Assembly (NCBI GenBank): GCA_045580875.1
Contig: JAZNOP010000132.1
Coordinates: 1-20,486, forward strand
DNA from: SIG598 sp045580875
Lineage (GTDB): Bacteria; Bacillota; Clostridia; Oscillospirales; Acutalibacteraceae
Length of the DNA: 20,486 nucleotides
Direction of reading: 5' to 3'
Positions 1 through 8,209 of the stretch are shown one piece after another (the first letter of the stretch is position 1; the number at the start of each line of letters is the position of its first letter). Position numbers and translations under genes: made by a program. The notes under the pieces were generated by a model. The model ran no database searches. It saw only the letters and a program-made list of their open reading frames with translations, and was not told the DNA's origin.

Positions 1-773
1 GTGATGAAGGGCAGGTTTACGTTGGCTGTGGTCATGCCGGAGAGCTCGATCTTAGCCTTTTCTGCTGCTTCTTTGAGGCGCTGCATTGCCATTTTATCGC
101 TGCGGAGATCGATGCCGTTTTCCTTCTTGAACTCGTCTGCCAGATAGCCGATAACTCTTGCGTCGAAATCGTCGCCGCCGAGGCGGTTGTTGCCTGCTGT
201 TGCAAGAACTTCCTGAACGCCGTCGGACATATCGATGATGGAAACGTCGAAGGTACCGCCGCCGAGGTCGTAAACCATGACCTTCTGATCCTGCTCCTTG
301 TCAATGCCGTAGGAAAGAGCAGCTGCGGTCGGCTCGTTGATGATACGCTTTACCTCGAGACCTGCGATGCGGCCTGCGTCCTTGGTTGCCTGACGCTGAG
401 CATCGGTGAAGTAAGCGGGAACGGTGATAACTGCGCTGGTGACCGGCTCGCCGAGATATGCCTCAGCATCGGTCTTGAGCTTCTGCAGGATCATAGCGGA
501 GATCTCCTGCGGGGTGTAGCTCTTGCCGTCGATGGTTACACGGTAGTCGGTGCCCATCTCTCTCTTGATGGAAGCGATGGTTCTGTCGGGGTTGGTGATA
601 GCCTGACGCTTTGCAACGGTACCGACAAGTCTCTCGCCGTCCTTGGTGAATGCAACAACGGACGGAGTGGTTCTCATTCCTTCGGGATTGACGATGACCT
701 TTGCCTCGCCGCCTTCGATAACTGCTACGCAGCTGTTGGTTGTACCAAGATCAATACCAATAGTCTTTGCCAT
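1..773 (-). CDS. dnaK: Molecular chaperone DnaK (Hsp70), N-terminal 257 residues, cut by window edge
   Basis: Cytosolic ATP-dependent Hsp70 chaperone that binds exposed hydrophobic peptides with DnaJ and GrpE. The visible part is most of the nucleotide-binding domain. The phosphate-1 motif IGIDLGTTNSCVA is at residues 5-17, the TVPAYFTDAQRQAT segment at about 117-130, the phosphate-2 motif VYDLGGGTFDVSI at 167-179, and GGDDFD at 199-204. The stretch between IASIKREMG and YTPQEISAMILQKLK is short, that is, it lacks the insert found in Gram-negative DnaK; this is an established marker of Gram-positive Hsp70. The ATG at 771-773 has a strong Shine-Dalgarno sequence (AGGAGGA, complement of 783-789) 9 nt away. 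It is the third gene of the hrcA-grpE-dnaK operon; dnaJ would be expected beyond the left edge. The 129-bp gap to grpE (774-902) shows no convincing promoter, so it is probably read from the CIRCE promoter. Confidence 0.98.
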   Translation of the reverse strand, partial: MAKTIGIDLGTTNSCVAVIEGGEAKVIVNPEGMRTTPSVVAFTKDGERLVGTVAKRQAITNPDRTIASIKREMGTDYRVTIDGKSYTPQEISAMILQKLKTDAEAYLGEPVTSAVITVPAYFTDAQRQATKDAGRIAGLEVKRIINEPTAAALSYGIDKEQDQKVMVYDLGGGTFDVSIIDMSDGVQEVLATAGNNRLGGDDFDARVIGYLADEFKKENGIDLRSDKMAMQRLKEAAEKAKIELSGMTTANVNLPFI

Positions 774-902
774 TTGTTTAGTTCCTCCTGAAAAAGTAAA
801 TTTGTTTTTCGTTAATTATCTTCTGATGATTATCTATATAAATACCATACCGCATACGTCATGCGAAATTTGGCGGTGCGGCGGTGGTTTTGCCGGAAAT
901 TA

Positions 903-1493
903 TCACTCGGCTATCTGTACCATTGCCGGACGGATGACCTTATCGCCGATTCTGTAGCCCTTCTGGATTACCAGTGTGATCTGACCGCTCTCGAATTCCT
1001 CCGATGCGACCATTCCGATGCCGTTGTGAATGTTGGGATCGAATGTATCACCCGGCTCGCAGAATGCGGTGATTCCGAGGGATTCAAAGATGGTGACGGC
1101 CTGCTGCTTTATCATCTCGACGCCTCTGCGTATGGTGTTTTCGTCAGCGCCGTCAAAGGTGAGTGCAAGGTCGATGTTGTCAAGAATGGGGAGAAGCTTC
1201 TCGACGGTGCTTGCCTTGACGTCAGCGGTCATGGCTTCCTTCTCGCGCTGGGTGCGCTTGCGGAAGTTCTCATACTCAGCGGCGAGACGCAGATAATTTT
1301 CTTTTGCCTGTGCCAGCTCTGCAACAAGGGGATCAATTTCCTCTTCGGCCTCTTCGGCTTCATCGATGATATCGCCGGTTTCTTCCTCAATCTCCTCCTC
1401 AACAGCGGCAGCTTCCTCTTCGAGGATCTCCTCTGCGGTCTCAATATCGGGAGTGGGCTGTTCGGGTGCCTGATCCTTTTTGCGGTTAAACAT
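903..1493 (-). CDS. grpE: Nucleotide exchange factor GrpE
   Basis: A 196-residue GrpE, the nucleotide exchange factor that releases ADP from DnaK. The N-terminal 55 residues or so are very acidic (runs of Glu), as usual for the poorly conserved GrpE head. A long helix follows (about 55-95; LAAEYENFRKRTQREKEA) which in the family forms the dimer coiled coil, then the core (VEKLLPILDNIDLAL) and the C-terminal beta domain (NIHNGIGMV, QKGYRIGDKVIRPAMVQIAE). The ending GYRIGDKVIRPAMV is a family hallmark. The ATG at 1491-1493 is preceded by a GAGGAGA ribosome binding site. Only 23 nt separate it from the hrcA stop, consistent with cotranscription. Function is assigned with high certainty from the motifs and from its place between hrcA and dnaK. 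Confidence 0.97.
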   Translation of the reverse strand: MFNRKKDQAPEQPTPDIETAEEILEEEAAAVEEEIEEETGDIIDEAEEAEEEIDPLVAELAQAKENYLRLAAEYENFRKRTQREKEAMTADVKASTVEKLLPILDNIDLALTFDGADENTIRRGVEMIKQQAVTIFESLGITAFCEPGDTFDPNIHNGIGMVASEEFESGQITLVIQKGYRIGDKVIRPAMVQIAE

Positions 1494-1516
1494 TAGTCAG
1501 TCTCCTCTCGTTTCGT

Positions 1517-2557
1517 TTATAAATCCGGCGAATCGGTCTCGATAGAGCTCATCAGCCTGCCGACCGCCGTTGCAAAATACTCAATATATGAGATAGTGCG
1601 CGAATAGTTGATGCGCGTTGGTCCTATTACTCCCACCCAGCCCGACGCGCCGCCGCTGGAGTGGTATCTTGCCAGAATGACACTTGCATCTGCAAGCTCG
1701 GGAATGCCCGATTCGGAGCCGATGAAAACGCTCAGTGAGCCCTGTGCCGAGGATATCAGCCTGCCCAGTTTTTCGTTGTCGGAAAGGAAGGTGAGAACAT
1801 CTCTCAGCGAAGCATCTGAAAAAGCGTTTCTGCCGAGCAGAGCGGCGTGACCGTCAAGCATTATTCTTGCCGAAGCGCCCTCTGCCGCTGCATCTCTTGC
1901 TGCGATGAGCAGCGGATCGATGGTCTCGCCGAAGGTGCCGAGCTGGTCGCGCAGGAGTGTCATGTATCTGCGGTTGATCTCGGAAAGCCTTTTTCCGAAC
2001 AGCGCACCGCGCAGGAGAGCCTTGAGCGAGCTTATAAACTCAGGCGTAAGAGCGATGTCCAGCCGGCAGATGCGTGTTTTGATCGAAGCCGGTGAAATCA
2101 TCAGCATCATCATGCAGGTGTGCTGACCGGTTGCCATCAGGTCAAGTCCGGTTATCACAGCCTCCTCAGAGGTGGGGGTGGCGGCAACTGCAGCCAGTCC
2201 GGTTATCTGGGAGAGCATCTTCACCGCGCCGGCGAGAAAGCCGTCGGGGTTCATGCTGTAGCCGGTCAGATTGACGTCGATGTACTGAATGAGCTCTTCG
2301 GGCAGTGTGCGCTGATTCATCAGCCGGTCGACATACAGCCGGTAGCCTCGCTGGGTCGGGATACGTCCGGCGGAGGTGTGGGGCTGATAGAGATATCCGC
2401 TTTCCGCCAGCGCCGCCATGTCATTTCGCAGGGTGGCGGAGGAGACAGCGTTGTCAAACAGCTGAGCCAGCGTTTTGGAGCCCATGGGCTCACCGGTTTC
2501 GGCGTAGCTTTCGATGATCGCCGCGAGAATCTGTAATTTGCGTTGTTTTGGCTGCAC
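1517..2557 (-). CDS. hrcA: Heat-inducible transcription repressor HrcA
   Basis: A 346-residue HrcA, the repressor that binds CIRCE operators and whose active fold depends on GroEL (known for the family). The N-terminal winged helix spans about residues 1-75, with QRKLQILAAIIESYAETGEP, SSATLRNDMAALAESGYL and the strongly conserved PHTSAGRIPTQRGYRLYVD. The GAF-like effector domain follows, and the C-terminus contains VGVIGPTRINYSRTISYIEY, also typical. The start is a GTG at 2555-2557, supported by an AGGTGATC ribosome binding site just upstream. It is first in the operon and lies about 24 bp from a perfect CIRCE, so it should autoregulate together with grpE and dnaK. Length is normal for the family. 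Confidence 0.97.
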   Translation of the reverse strand: MQPKQRKLQILAAIIESYAETGEPMGSKTLAQLFDNAVSSATLRNDMAALAESGYLYQPHTSAGRIPTQRGYRLYVDRLMNQRTLPEELIQYIDVNLTGYSMNPDGFLAGAVKMLSQITGLAAVAATPTSEEAVITGLDLMATGQHTCMMMLMISPASIKTRICRLDIALTPEFISSLKALLRGALFGKRLSEINRRYMTLLRDQLGTFGETIDPLLIAARDAAAEGASARIMLDGHAALLGRNAFSDASLRDVLTFLSDNEKLGRLISSAQGSLSVFIGSESGIPELADASVILARYHSSGGASGWVGVIGPTRINYSRTISYIEYFATAVGRLMSSIETDSPDL

Positions 2558-2580
2558 TGGCGATCACCTCGTTTCGCAGA

Positions 2581-2607
2581 TTAGCACTCTCGAAGTGCGA
2601 GTGCTAA
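2581..2607 (-). promoter_or_regulatory. CIRCE operator (HrcA binding site)
   Basis: A perfect 9-9-9 inverted repeat: TTAGCACTC, nine-base spacer, GAGTGCTAA. This matches the established CIRCE consensus exactly. It lies between the predicted hrcA promoter and the hrcA GTG start, in the transcribed leader, the usual place for HrcA-mediated repression of the dnaK operon. Confidence 0.97.
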
Positions 2608-2620
2608 CTTCGTTGTATAT

Positions 2621-2649
2621 AGCATAGCACCTTCCTGACGCTTTGTCAA
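2621..2649 (-). promoter_or_regulatory. Sigma-A-type promoter of the hrcA-grpE-dnaK operon
   Basis: On the minus strand, TTGACA (complement of 2644-2649) is followed by a 17-nt spacer and TATGCT (complement of 2621-2626). The -35 box matches the vegetative consensus perfectly and the -10 box at 4 of 6 positions, with ideal spacing. The start of transcription would fall just before the CIRCE repeat. Read from sequence only. Confidence 0.85.
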
Positions 2650-2679
2650 GATATTCCTGGGTGAATAATTTGTGAACAT

Positions 2680-2920
2680 GAAAATCCGACAGGAAATGAC
2701 AGGGTTTTACGGCGGAAATTTACCGACCAACCGCGTCTGACTCAAAGACCGAGCCGGAAATCTATCGGCTCGGATCTCAGCTATGGGTGGCTCTCGCTGC
2801 AGCTTCTCAGGTCGGCTGACCTCGCCGATATAATTCCGGCTCGGTCCTGGGGGCGGCTGCATTGTTATCGAAAGCCTGATCACATAAACCTCGATTTACC
2901 GTATCTGCTGTCGGATTTTC
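2680..2920. repeat. Non-coding block with nested perfect inverted repeats (MITE-like or structured element)
   Basis: This lies in the 535-bp gene-free interval between the divergent hrcA and 3093 genes. The outer 13-bp arms are perfect: GAAAATCCGACAG at 2680-2692 and its complement at 2908-2920. Inside is a second perfect 13-bp pair, GACCGAGCCGGAA at 2747-2759 with its complement at 2834-2846. The left inner arm can also pair locally: CCGAGCCG at 2749-2756 with CGGCTCGG at 2766-2773. The right outer arm lies within a competing small hairpin (CTGCTG 2905-2910, CAGCAG 2921-2926). No open reading frame with a ribosome binding site and no target-site duplication is seen at the edges. It could be a small non-autonomous element, a remnant of one, or a structured RNA. 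Confidence 0.6.
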
Positions 2921-2979
2921 CAGCAGTCGCAGGCATTGAGTGCTATTTTCTAATTTTATGTGAATTGCGGTCAATGGGA

Positions 2980-3008
2980 TTGCTAATTTGAAATATGAAT
3001 GATATAAT
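2980..3008 (+). promoter_or_regulatory. Predicted promoter for the 3093-8619 operon
   Basis: TTGCTA at 2980-2985, a 17-nt spacer, and a perfect TATAAT at 3003-3008, in a strongly AT-rich tract (about 2941-3080) just upstream of the gene at 3093. A second TATAAT occurs at 3026-3031 but lacks a matching -35 box. The leader would be roughly 75 nt and contains a run of seven Ts (about 3046-3052). Confidence 0.55.
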
Positions 3009-3092
3009 AGATTATTATTTGATTATATAATAGAAGTAATATATCTTTTTTTAGATTTTAATTAAATATTAAATAAATGGAAGGTGATTGTT

Positions 3093-4928
3093 TTGCCTGA
3101 TTATTACAACAGCGGAAACCGTAATTCAAGGGGGAACGACCGGCAGCAGGGCGGCAGGTACAGCGACAGCAGCCGCGGCGGATACGATGACCGGCGCTAT
3201 TCATCGTTTGAAGAGGGCTATACCTCTGCCGACAGCCGCAGTCGTCAGAATACCGGCTACAGCCGCGGTCAGCAGAGCCAGTCGGGTTACGACGGAAGAT
3301 TCATAGATGCCGGCGACAGATATATGCGCTCGCAGGGAGGATATTCCGACCAGCAGAGCAGATATCAGCAGGGTTATGACGCATATGCTGAAAACAGCGG
3401 ATATTCACAGAGCAGAGGGTATTCCAGCGGCTTCGAGGACGATTTTGATGCAGAGCCGGCGGATACACGCTACACTCAGCACGACGGCGGATATGCCGAC
3501 AGCGGCAGATATCAGCGTACCGCTTCCCGTCAGGCTCAGCAGGGCGGATACCGTCAGGAGGAATACTACGACCGCGCACCGGCGCAGAATTCAGGACAGC
3601 CTGCCGGCAGAGATTATTACGCTCAGTCAGACCGTTACGACCAGCCGCGCCGCAATGCCCGCGCGCAGCAGTATCAGCAGTATGACAGCCGTTACGACCA
3701 GCGTTATGAGCAGGATTACGATCAGGATTATGATGATTTTGACGATGACCTTGCAGAGGATAACCGCCGCAGTGTTCAGCGCACCAGCAACGCCCGGCAG
3801 GATTACTACAGCGCACCGGCGCGCACCGCTCCGGCAAGAAATACTCCGGTCAGAAGCGCAAAGCGCGGCTCAGGAGATATAATTGGAAGCGTTATAGACT
3901 GGTTCAACCGCCTTGACAGCCGTCAGATGACACTCATGCTCGGCGGCGCAGCACTTGTGCTTATCGGCGTGATAGTCGTCATATGCCTTGTCATGCAGGC
4001 TGATTCATGCGGCAGCTGTGCCGGCGGAAACGATATCCCCGTTGTTGAGCAGGGCGACGGCGAAGAGGCTTACAACAACGGACAGAATTTCTACGACGGC
4101 GAGGAGTTCGGAAACAATGACGCCAGCGAGGTCGTATCCACAAGCGACGGAATGATAACCATAGACGAGACGCTTGATACCGACGACTTCACTGTTTCTG
4201 TGACCGGCGCTGACGGCAGCTATTCACGCACCGATGTCTACCGTGCGCAGGCGGCTTCGCTTGTAATTGCCGAGCAGAACGAGACCGGCTTCGAATTCAC
4301 TCTCGAGGTAAAGGGCGATGGCACAATGGGCAGCCTTTCGGGCTACGCTTATTTCTGCGCAGAGCGTGAGGCAATCTACGAGGGCGCACAGGGTCTGCTC
4401 AACTTCAGCTTCGGCTCGAGCGGAATAACGGTGTATCAGGTGGATATAATTGATGCCTTCACCGGAATGAGCCCCGACGGAATCTATGTCGAGGGCACTC
4501 CCTCCTACGTCGAGGACGAGGCAGAGCAGTCCGGACAGCTCGGGCTTGATGCAAATATCCGCACAAGTGATGCAGTGAGCGCGGCAATAAACAGCATGCT
4601 TTCCGAGAAGGATGCAGCACTGCTCGACTTTATTTTCGCCAACGGAACACAGGTCGTTTATGACGGCTCGGAAAAGGGCTACGACAAAAACGGCACGGAG
4701 ATAAATATCGACGCTCAGCTGGGCGCGGTGAAATACTACGCATTCATCGACGGCACCGGCGAGGAGCTTGTAATGATATGCACTGCCGATATCAAGGTGT
4801 ATATCGGAATATGCGACGGTATGGAATACCGCTATTACACCAACGATCCCGATTACGCCGAGACCGCACCGAAGTCAATTTCCGGTCAGGCTAAGGGAAA
4901 AAGCATGGAGCTTGTCTATCAGCAGTAA
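3093..4928 (+). CDS. Single-span membrane protein with Tyr/Gln/Gly/Arg-rich prion-like cytoplasmic N-terminus; function unknown
   Basis: About 611 residues. The family is not recognised. Residues 1 to about 255 are low complexity, built of short repeats such as GGY, SRY, QQGY and RYDQ, with about 32 Tyr and many Gln, Gly, Ser, Arg and Asp, ending in a very acidic DYDQDYDDFDDD patch and a basic, Pro/Ala-rich linker (ARTAPARNTPVRSAKR). A short amphipathic segment (IIGSVIDWFNRLD) precedes one membrane span (about 280-301, LMLGGAALVLIGVIVVICLV). The rest, about 310 residues starting with a CGSC motif and an acidic linker, appears to be a folded beta-rich outer domain (no known motif seen). With no signal peptide and basic residues before the span, the N-terminus should be cytoplasmic. 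A TTG start at 3093 is preferred over the upstream in-frame GTG at 3084, because GGAAGG at 3079-3084 lies 8 nt before the TTG and overlaps the GTG. It is first of five close genes. Confidence 0.85.
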   Translation: MPDYYNSGNRNSRGNDRQQGGRYSDSSRGGYDDRRYSSFEEGYTSADSRSRQNTGYSRGQQSQSGYDGRFIDAGDRYMRSQGGYSDQQSRYQQGYDAYAENSGYSQSRGYSSGFEDDFDAEPADTRYTQHDGGYADSGRYQRTASRQAQQGGYRQEEYYDRAPAQNSGQPAGRDYYAQSDRYDQPRRNARAQQYQQYDSRYDQRYEQDYDQDYDDFDDDLAEDNRRSVQRTSNARQDYYSAPARTAPARNTPVRSAKRGSGDIIGSVIDWFNRLDSRQMTLMLGGAALVLIGVIVVICLVMQADSCGSCAGGNDIPVVEQGDGEEAYNNGQNFYDGEEFGNNDASEVVSTSDGMITIDETLDTDDFTVSVTGADGSYSRTDVYRAQAASLVIAEQNETGFEFTLEVKGDGTMGSLSGYAYFCAEREAIYEGAQGLLNFSFGSSGITVYQVDIIDAFTGMSPDGIYVEGTPSYVEDEAEQSGQLGLDANIRTSDAVSAAINSMLSEKDAALLDFIFANGTQVVYDGSEKGYDKNGTEINIDAQLGAVKYYAFIDGTGEELVMICTADIKVYIGICDGMEYRYYTNDPDYAETAPKSISGQAKGKSMELVYQQ

Positions 4929-5014
4929 AAGGGGTACTTTGGGGTACCGGAGATAAAAGCGGCGGCAGAGCTGAACCGCTGTGATTACCTTTATCAGGAA
5001 AGGAATGACCGCTA

Positions 5015-5758
5015 ATGAGTACATTCGGATTACTTTCGCTTCTCGCGTTCCTGCTTTCAATGGGAGGACTCATTGCATTTTACTATGGCAACAACCTTGA
5101 CCTCGGTATCGCGAAGGTGCTGTTCATGGTGTTCAGAGTGTTGATTACGCTCCAGTTTGTGTGGGCGATTTACGAATTCCCCTGCTATCTTGCAGACGGC
5201 GTGGTCTTCATCAGCATGGGCAAGGAACAGCTGGCTTACATCATGTTTGCCATTGTCGGACTGATAATTCTCTTTGTGACCGGCATACTTCTGCCGAAAA
5301 TAAAGTGGAGAAAGCACGTCACACCTACCCCGGCAAAGCTTATCGTGCTGGGTGCGATGTTCATCTGCATCTTTACCTACAATGAGCTTTTCGCAGGTGT
5401 ATATTCCTTCGACAGTCTCGCTGAGTTCAACGAGACACGCGACCGCTACGAGGAATATGACGACCATTTCTGGCCGACAAAGTACATAAAGCACTACAGC
5501 GCCCTCAAGGAGCAGGATCTTATTTCTGTCTATCCGCTGGACATAACCCTCGGTGACGGAACAGAGGTATTCATCTACAAGGGCGAAACCTTCTTCGGCG
5601 AAAATGATGAGGGGAAGGTCGGTCTGTTCTATTATCCCTTCACATGGAAGCTCTATGAGGATGCCGACCCGATTCCCTTCGGAGGTACCTTTGAGCCGGT
5701 ATCGGGCAGTGATGCTCCGGTATCTCAGACAGACGCTCCGGCAGCTCCGGCTCAGTGA
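5015..5758 (+). CDS. Multi-span membrane protein with C-terminal soluble domain; function unknown
   Basis: A 247-residue protein with about four hydrophobic segments: roughly 5-24, 33-52 (VLFMVFRVLITLQFVWAIY), 75-94 (YIMFAIVGLIILFVTGILL) and 109-128 (LIVLGAMFICIFTYNELFAG). A soluble region of about 115 residues follows, rich in acidic and aromatic residues (RDRYEEYDDHFWPTKYIKHY, TLGDGTEVFIYKGETFF), and a short tail rich in Pro, Ala, Ser and Asp with a repeated S/T-DAP unit. I do not recognise a family. The ATG at 5015 has AGGAAAGGA just upstream. It lies 86 bp after the prion-like protein gene and 33 bp before the kinase gene, which suggests an operon. The gap 4929-5014 has a tandem GGGGTAC (4931, 4941) and a weak, interrupted stem (4952-4995), but no T-tract terminator. 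Confidence 0.85.
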   Translation: MSTFGLLSLLAFLLSMGGLIAFYYGNNLDLGIAKVLFMVFRVLITLQFVWAIYEFPCYLADGVVFISMGKEQLAYIMFAIVGLIILFVTGILLPKIKWRKHVTPTPAKLIVLGAMFICIFTYNELFAGVYSFDSLAEFNETRDRYEEYDDHFWPTKYIKHYSALKEQDLISVYPLDITLGDGTEVFIYKGETFFGENDEGKVGLFYYPFTWKLYEDADPIPFGGTFEPVSGSDAPVSQTDAPAAPAQ

Positions 5759-5791
5759 GCGGAAGACTGACAGGAGACTCAATCAGAGACA

Positions 5792-7360
5792 ATGAAAAGA
5801 GAGAGCATAAGGCGAAGGGCGGAAAATATCGGCGCAGCTGATGAAAACCGCTCTCAGCAGATAATAAGAAAGATAAAGGCGCCCTTTTCGACTGCGTGGG
5901 GCATGATAAGGGGAAAGGGCATAACCAAGCGCTGGCTGCTCAATACCTTTGCCATGGCTGCGGTGGTCATGGTGCTGATAGTTATCGTGCTGGCGTTTTT
6001 TATGCGCAATTACTACCACACCAGCATCGAACAGGGTCTGACCCAGCGCAGCGCTGTCACCATCAGCTACTTCAGCGATACGGTGGGCAGCGGCATAAAT
6101 TCGGGCAACAGCGCCGAGTTTTACGATGCGGCGCAGTCCTTTGTGGAAAGCTTCGAGGACCGCGGCAGAATGGAGCTGCAGTTTCTCAACGCCAACGGCG
6201 ACATCATAGTCTCCTCCACCGGTTTCCCTGCCGACAGCGATATGCCGCTCAACGACTACAACGAAGCGGTACAGTCGTCAAAGGGTGTGGGCGCGTGGTC
6301 GGGAGTCAACAGCAACGGTGAGAGCGTACTGGCGGTCAGCCGCCTTATATCGCGCGCAAAAGGCTCCAGCGCAGGCGCTGTGCGGTTTGTTGTTTCGCTG
6401 GAATCGGCAAATCAGATGGTGGCGGCAATTACAGCCATAATGTTTTCTGTTGTTGTTATAATTCTCTTCTTCATGCTTATCTCAGGCAGCTATTTCGTTT
6501 CGTCGATTGTCGCGCCTGTCAAGGAGATAAGCAACAGCGCAAGTGAGATAGCAAAGGGCAATTTCGACATACGTCTCCATTCGGCGCACAATGACGAAAT
6601 AGGCGCGCTTGCCCACTCGATAAACTCGATGGCGAATGAGCTTGCCGACAGTGAGAGGGTCAAGAACGACTTCATCTCAACCGTTTCCCACGAGCTGAGG
6701 ACTCCGCTGACAGCCATAAAGGGCTGGGGCGAGACACTGCGCGACTGCGGCGCTGATGACCGTGAGCTGCTCGACAAGGGCATGGGAGTCATCATAAGCG
6801 AATCGGAGCGGCTGAGCGGTCTGGTCGAAGACCTTCTCGACTTCTCGAGAATACAGTCGGGCAGAATGAAAATGGATTTCGAGCGGCTTGATATCATAGC
6901 CGAGGTTACCGGCGCGGTCTGCCTGTTTGACGAGCAGTGCGCGCAGGAGAGCAAGACTCTTACCCTGACAGCACCCGAGGCGGTATGTCCCATAATCGGC
7001 GACAGCTTCCGCATCAAGCAGGTGTTTGTCAATATAATCGAAAACGCGATAAAATACACCGATGTGGGCGGACACATAAAGGTCGCTGTGAAAACCTCCG
7101 GCGACAGCGTGACGGTCAGCATCAGTGATGACGGCTGCGGCATCGCACCGGAGGATATCCACCGCGTTTCCCGCCGTTTCTACAAGGCAAACGTTTCCCG
7201 CAGCGGCTTCGGCATAGGTCTTGCCGTTGCCGAGGAGATAATCACACTGCATCAGGGCTCGCTGACCATCGAATCGACCGAGGGTGTCGGAACGAACGTC
7301 ATAATCACTCTGCCGGCGGCAGAGCGTTTTGACCGCGGTGAGGCAGCGGGTGCTGAATAA
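5792..7360 (+). CDS. Membrane sensor histidine kinase (HAMP, HisKA, HATPase_c), orphan
   Basis: A 522-residue two-component sensor kinase. A basic cytoplasmic lead (1-48) precedes the first membrane span (about 49-71), an outer sensor region (about 72-207, DYNEAVQSSKGVGAWSGV resembling a Cache-like sensor), a second span (about 210-236) and a HAMP linker (about 237-290). The H-box is FISTVSHELRTPLTAIKGWG, with the phospho-acceptor His at residue 300. The ATPase domain has the N-box IIENAIKYT (Asn 414 and 418 region), G1 box DDGCGI (446-451) and a G2-like GFGIGLAVAEEI (472-483). All key residues are present, so it should be active. The AGGAG upstream is about 15 nt from the ATG at 5792, a long spacing, so the start may be weakly translated or coupled to the gene before it. 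No response regulator lies in the window. The next gene encodes a lipoprotein, a possible ligand partner (inference). Confidence 0.93.
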   Translation: MKRESIRRRAENIGAADENRSQQIIRKIKAPFSTAWGMIRGKGITKRWLLNTFAMAAVVMVLIVIVLAFFMRNYYHTSIEQGLTQRSAVTISYFSDTVGSGINSGNSAEFYDAAQSFVESFEDRGRMELQFLNANGDIIVSSTGFPADSDMPLNDYNEAVQSSKGVGAWSGVNSNGESVLAVSRLISRAKGSSAGAVRFVVSLESANQMVAAITAIMFSVVVIILFFMLISGSYFVSSIVAPVKEISNSASEIAKGNFDIRLHSAHNDEIGALAHSINSMANELADSERVKNDFISTVSHELRTPLTAIKGWGETLRDCGADDRELLDKGMGVIISESERLSGLVEDLLDFSRIQSGRMKMDFERLDIIAEVTGAVCLFDEQCAQESKTLTLTAPEAVCPIIGDSFRIKQVFVNIIENAIKYTDVGGHIKVAVKTSGDSVTVSISDDGCGIAPEDIHRVSRRFYKANVSRSGFGIGLAVAEEIITLHQGSLTIESTEGVGTNVIITLPAAERFDRGEAAGAE

Positions 7361-7399
7361 GGCATTTCACGAAATATTCCTGAAAGGAAAGATGAGAGA

Positions 7400-8209
7400 A
7401 TGAAAAAGCTTGCGGCGAGAATACTTGCGGCAGCCATGCTCATGGCAGCGGTGTGCGGTCTGTTCACCGGCTGTGCTTCGGGCAAATGGCAGGGAAAGTG
7501 GAACCGCACCGGTGACGCTACCTACAGCCGCGCCGAGCTGGAGATATATGACGTTACTCGAAAGGGCTTTACCTTTGACCTGACCCTTTACAACGGCAAT
7601 GTTGTCGGCGAGCTGGAAAACTGCCCGGCGCTCTTCATGGACAGAGCCTGCACCGAGGCGGTCTACGATGTTCCGAACACCTTCGCCAGCATCACCTTTG
7701 AGATGAACGAGAAGGACGAGCTGGAGGTGCTGTACATGGGCGGCACAAAGGTCTCGAATTACGTTGTCGAGACCGAGATGTTCGGCTTTGCCGCTCCGGC
7801 ATATATTACCGGAAACTTTGTCCGCGGCGAGACCACCTATCTCAATTCCTCCTTCTATGCAACGGGAATGCTCAGTGCTGAGGCAGACGAAATGGTCAAC
7901 AGAATCATGCCGCAGGACGTCTACAACCGCTGCCTTGACTGCTTCCAGTACTGGGAGCAGGGTCTGACCAAGACCGGCAGCGCCCACGATGACGAGATAG
8001 GCGGCTTTGTCTACTACGGCTGGAATCAGATGCAGGAGCAGGGCGGCGTCATCATCATATTCGATGACAACAGCGTTGCTGTTATTCTGTCAAGAGCCGA
8101 CGGCTCGCTTGTCTACTACAGCGACAACCATATCTACGGTACCGGCGAGGTCTATCCGCTGCAGATACAGATATGGATGGAAGAATACTACGAGGCACAG
8201 AAGAAATGA
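7400..8209 (+). CDS. Predicted lipoprotein, function unknown
   Basis: A 269-residue secreted protein with a classic lipoprotein signal: MKKLAARILAAAMLMAAVCG, then LFTGC with the lipidated Cys at residue 25. The mature part starts SGKWQGKWNRTGDATYSRAELEIYDV, which reads like a small beta-sandwich or lipocalin-like domain measuring an effect (GKWNR, FTFDLTLYNGNVVGELE), followed by a Tyr-rich C-terminal half. No family is recognised. The ATG at 7400 has AAAGGAAAG upstream. It is 39 bp after the histidine kinase and its stop overlaps the ATG of the next gene (ATGA), so it is probably cotranscribed with both. It acts on the outer face of the membrane, next to the kinase sensor domain. Confidence 0.88.
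   Translation: MKKLAARILAAAMLMAAVCGLFTGCASGKWQGKWNRTGDATYSRAELEIYDVTRKGFTFDLTLYNGNVVGELENCPALFMDRACTEAVYDVPNTFASITFEMNEKDELEVLYMGGTKVSNYVVETEMFGFAAPAYITGNFVRGETTYLNSSFYATGMLSAEADEMVNRIMPQDVYNRCLDCFQYWEQGLTKTGSAHDDEIGGFVYYGWNQMQEQGGVIIIFDDNSVAVILSRADGSLVYYSDNHIYGTGEVYPLQIQIWMEEYYEAQKK

Noticed and set aside
774..902. A separate dnaK promoter in the grpE-dnaK gap
   Set aside because: A small CGCAT/ATGCG hairpin (850-864) and AT-rich sequence are present, but no -35/-10 pair with good spacing.
861..1496. A 211-codon plus-strand open frame opposite grpE
   Set aside because: It is the antisense shadow of grpE; the minus-strand frame carries all GrpE motifs and a ribosome binding site.
3301..3837. 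A long minus-strand open frame opposite the prion-like gene
   Set aside because: Cys/His/Arg-rich product with no ribosome binding site; an effect of the repetitive codons on the plus strand.
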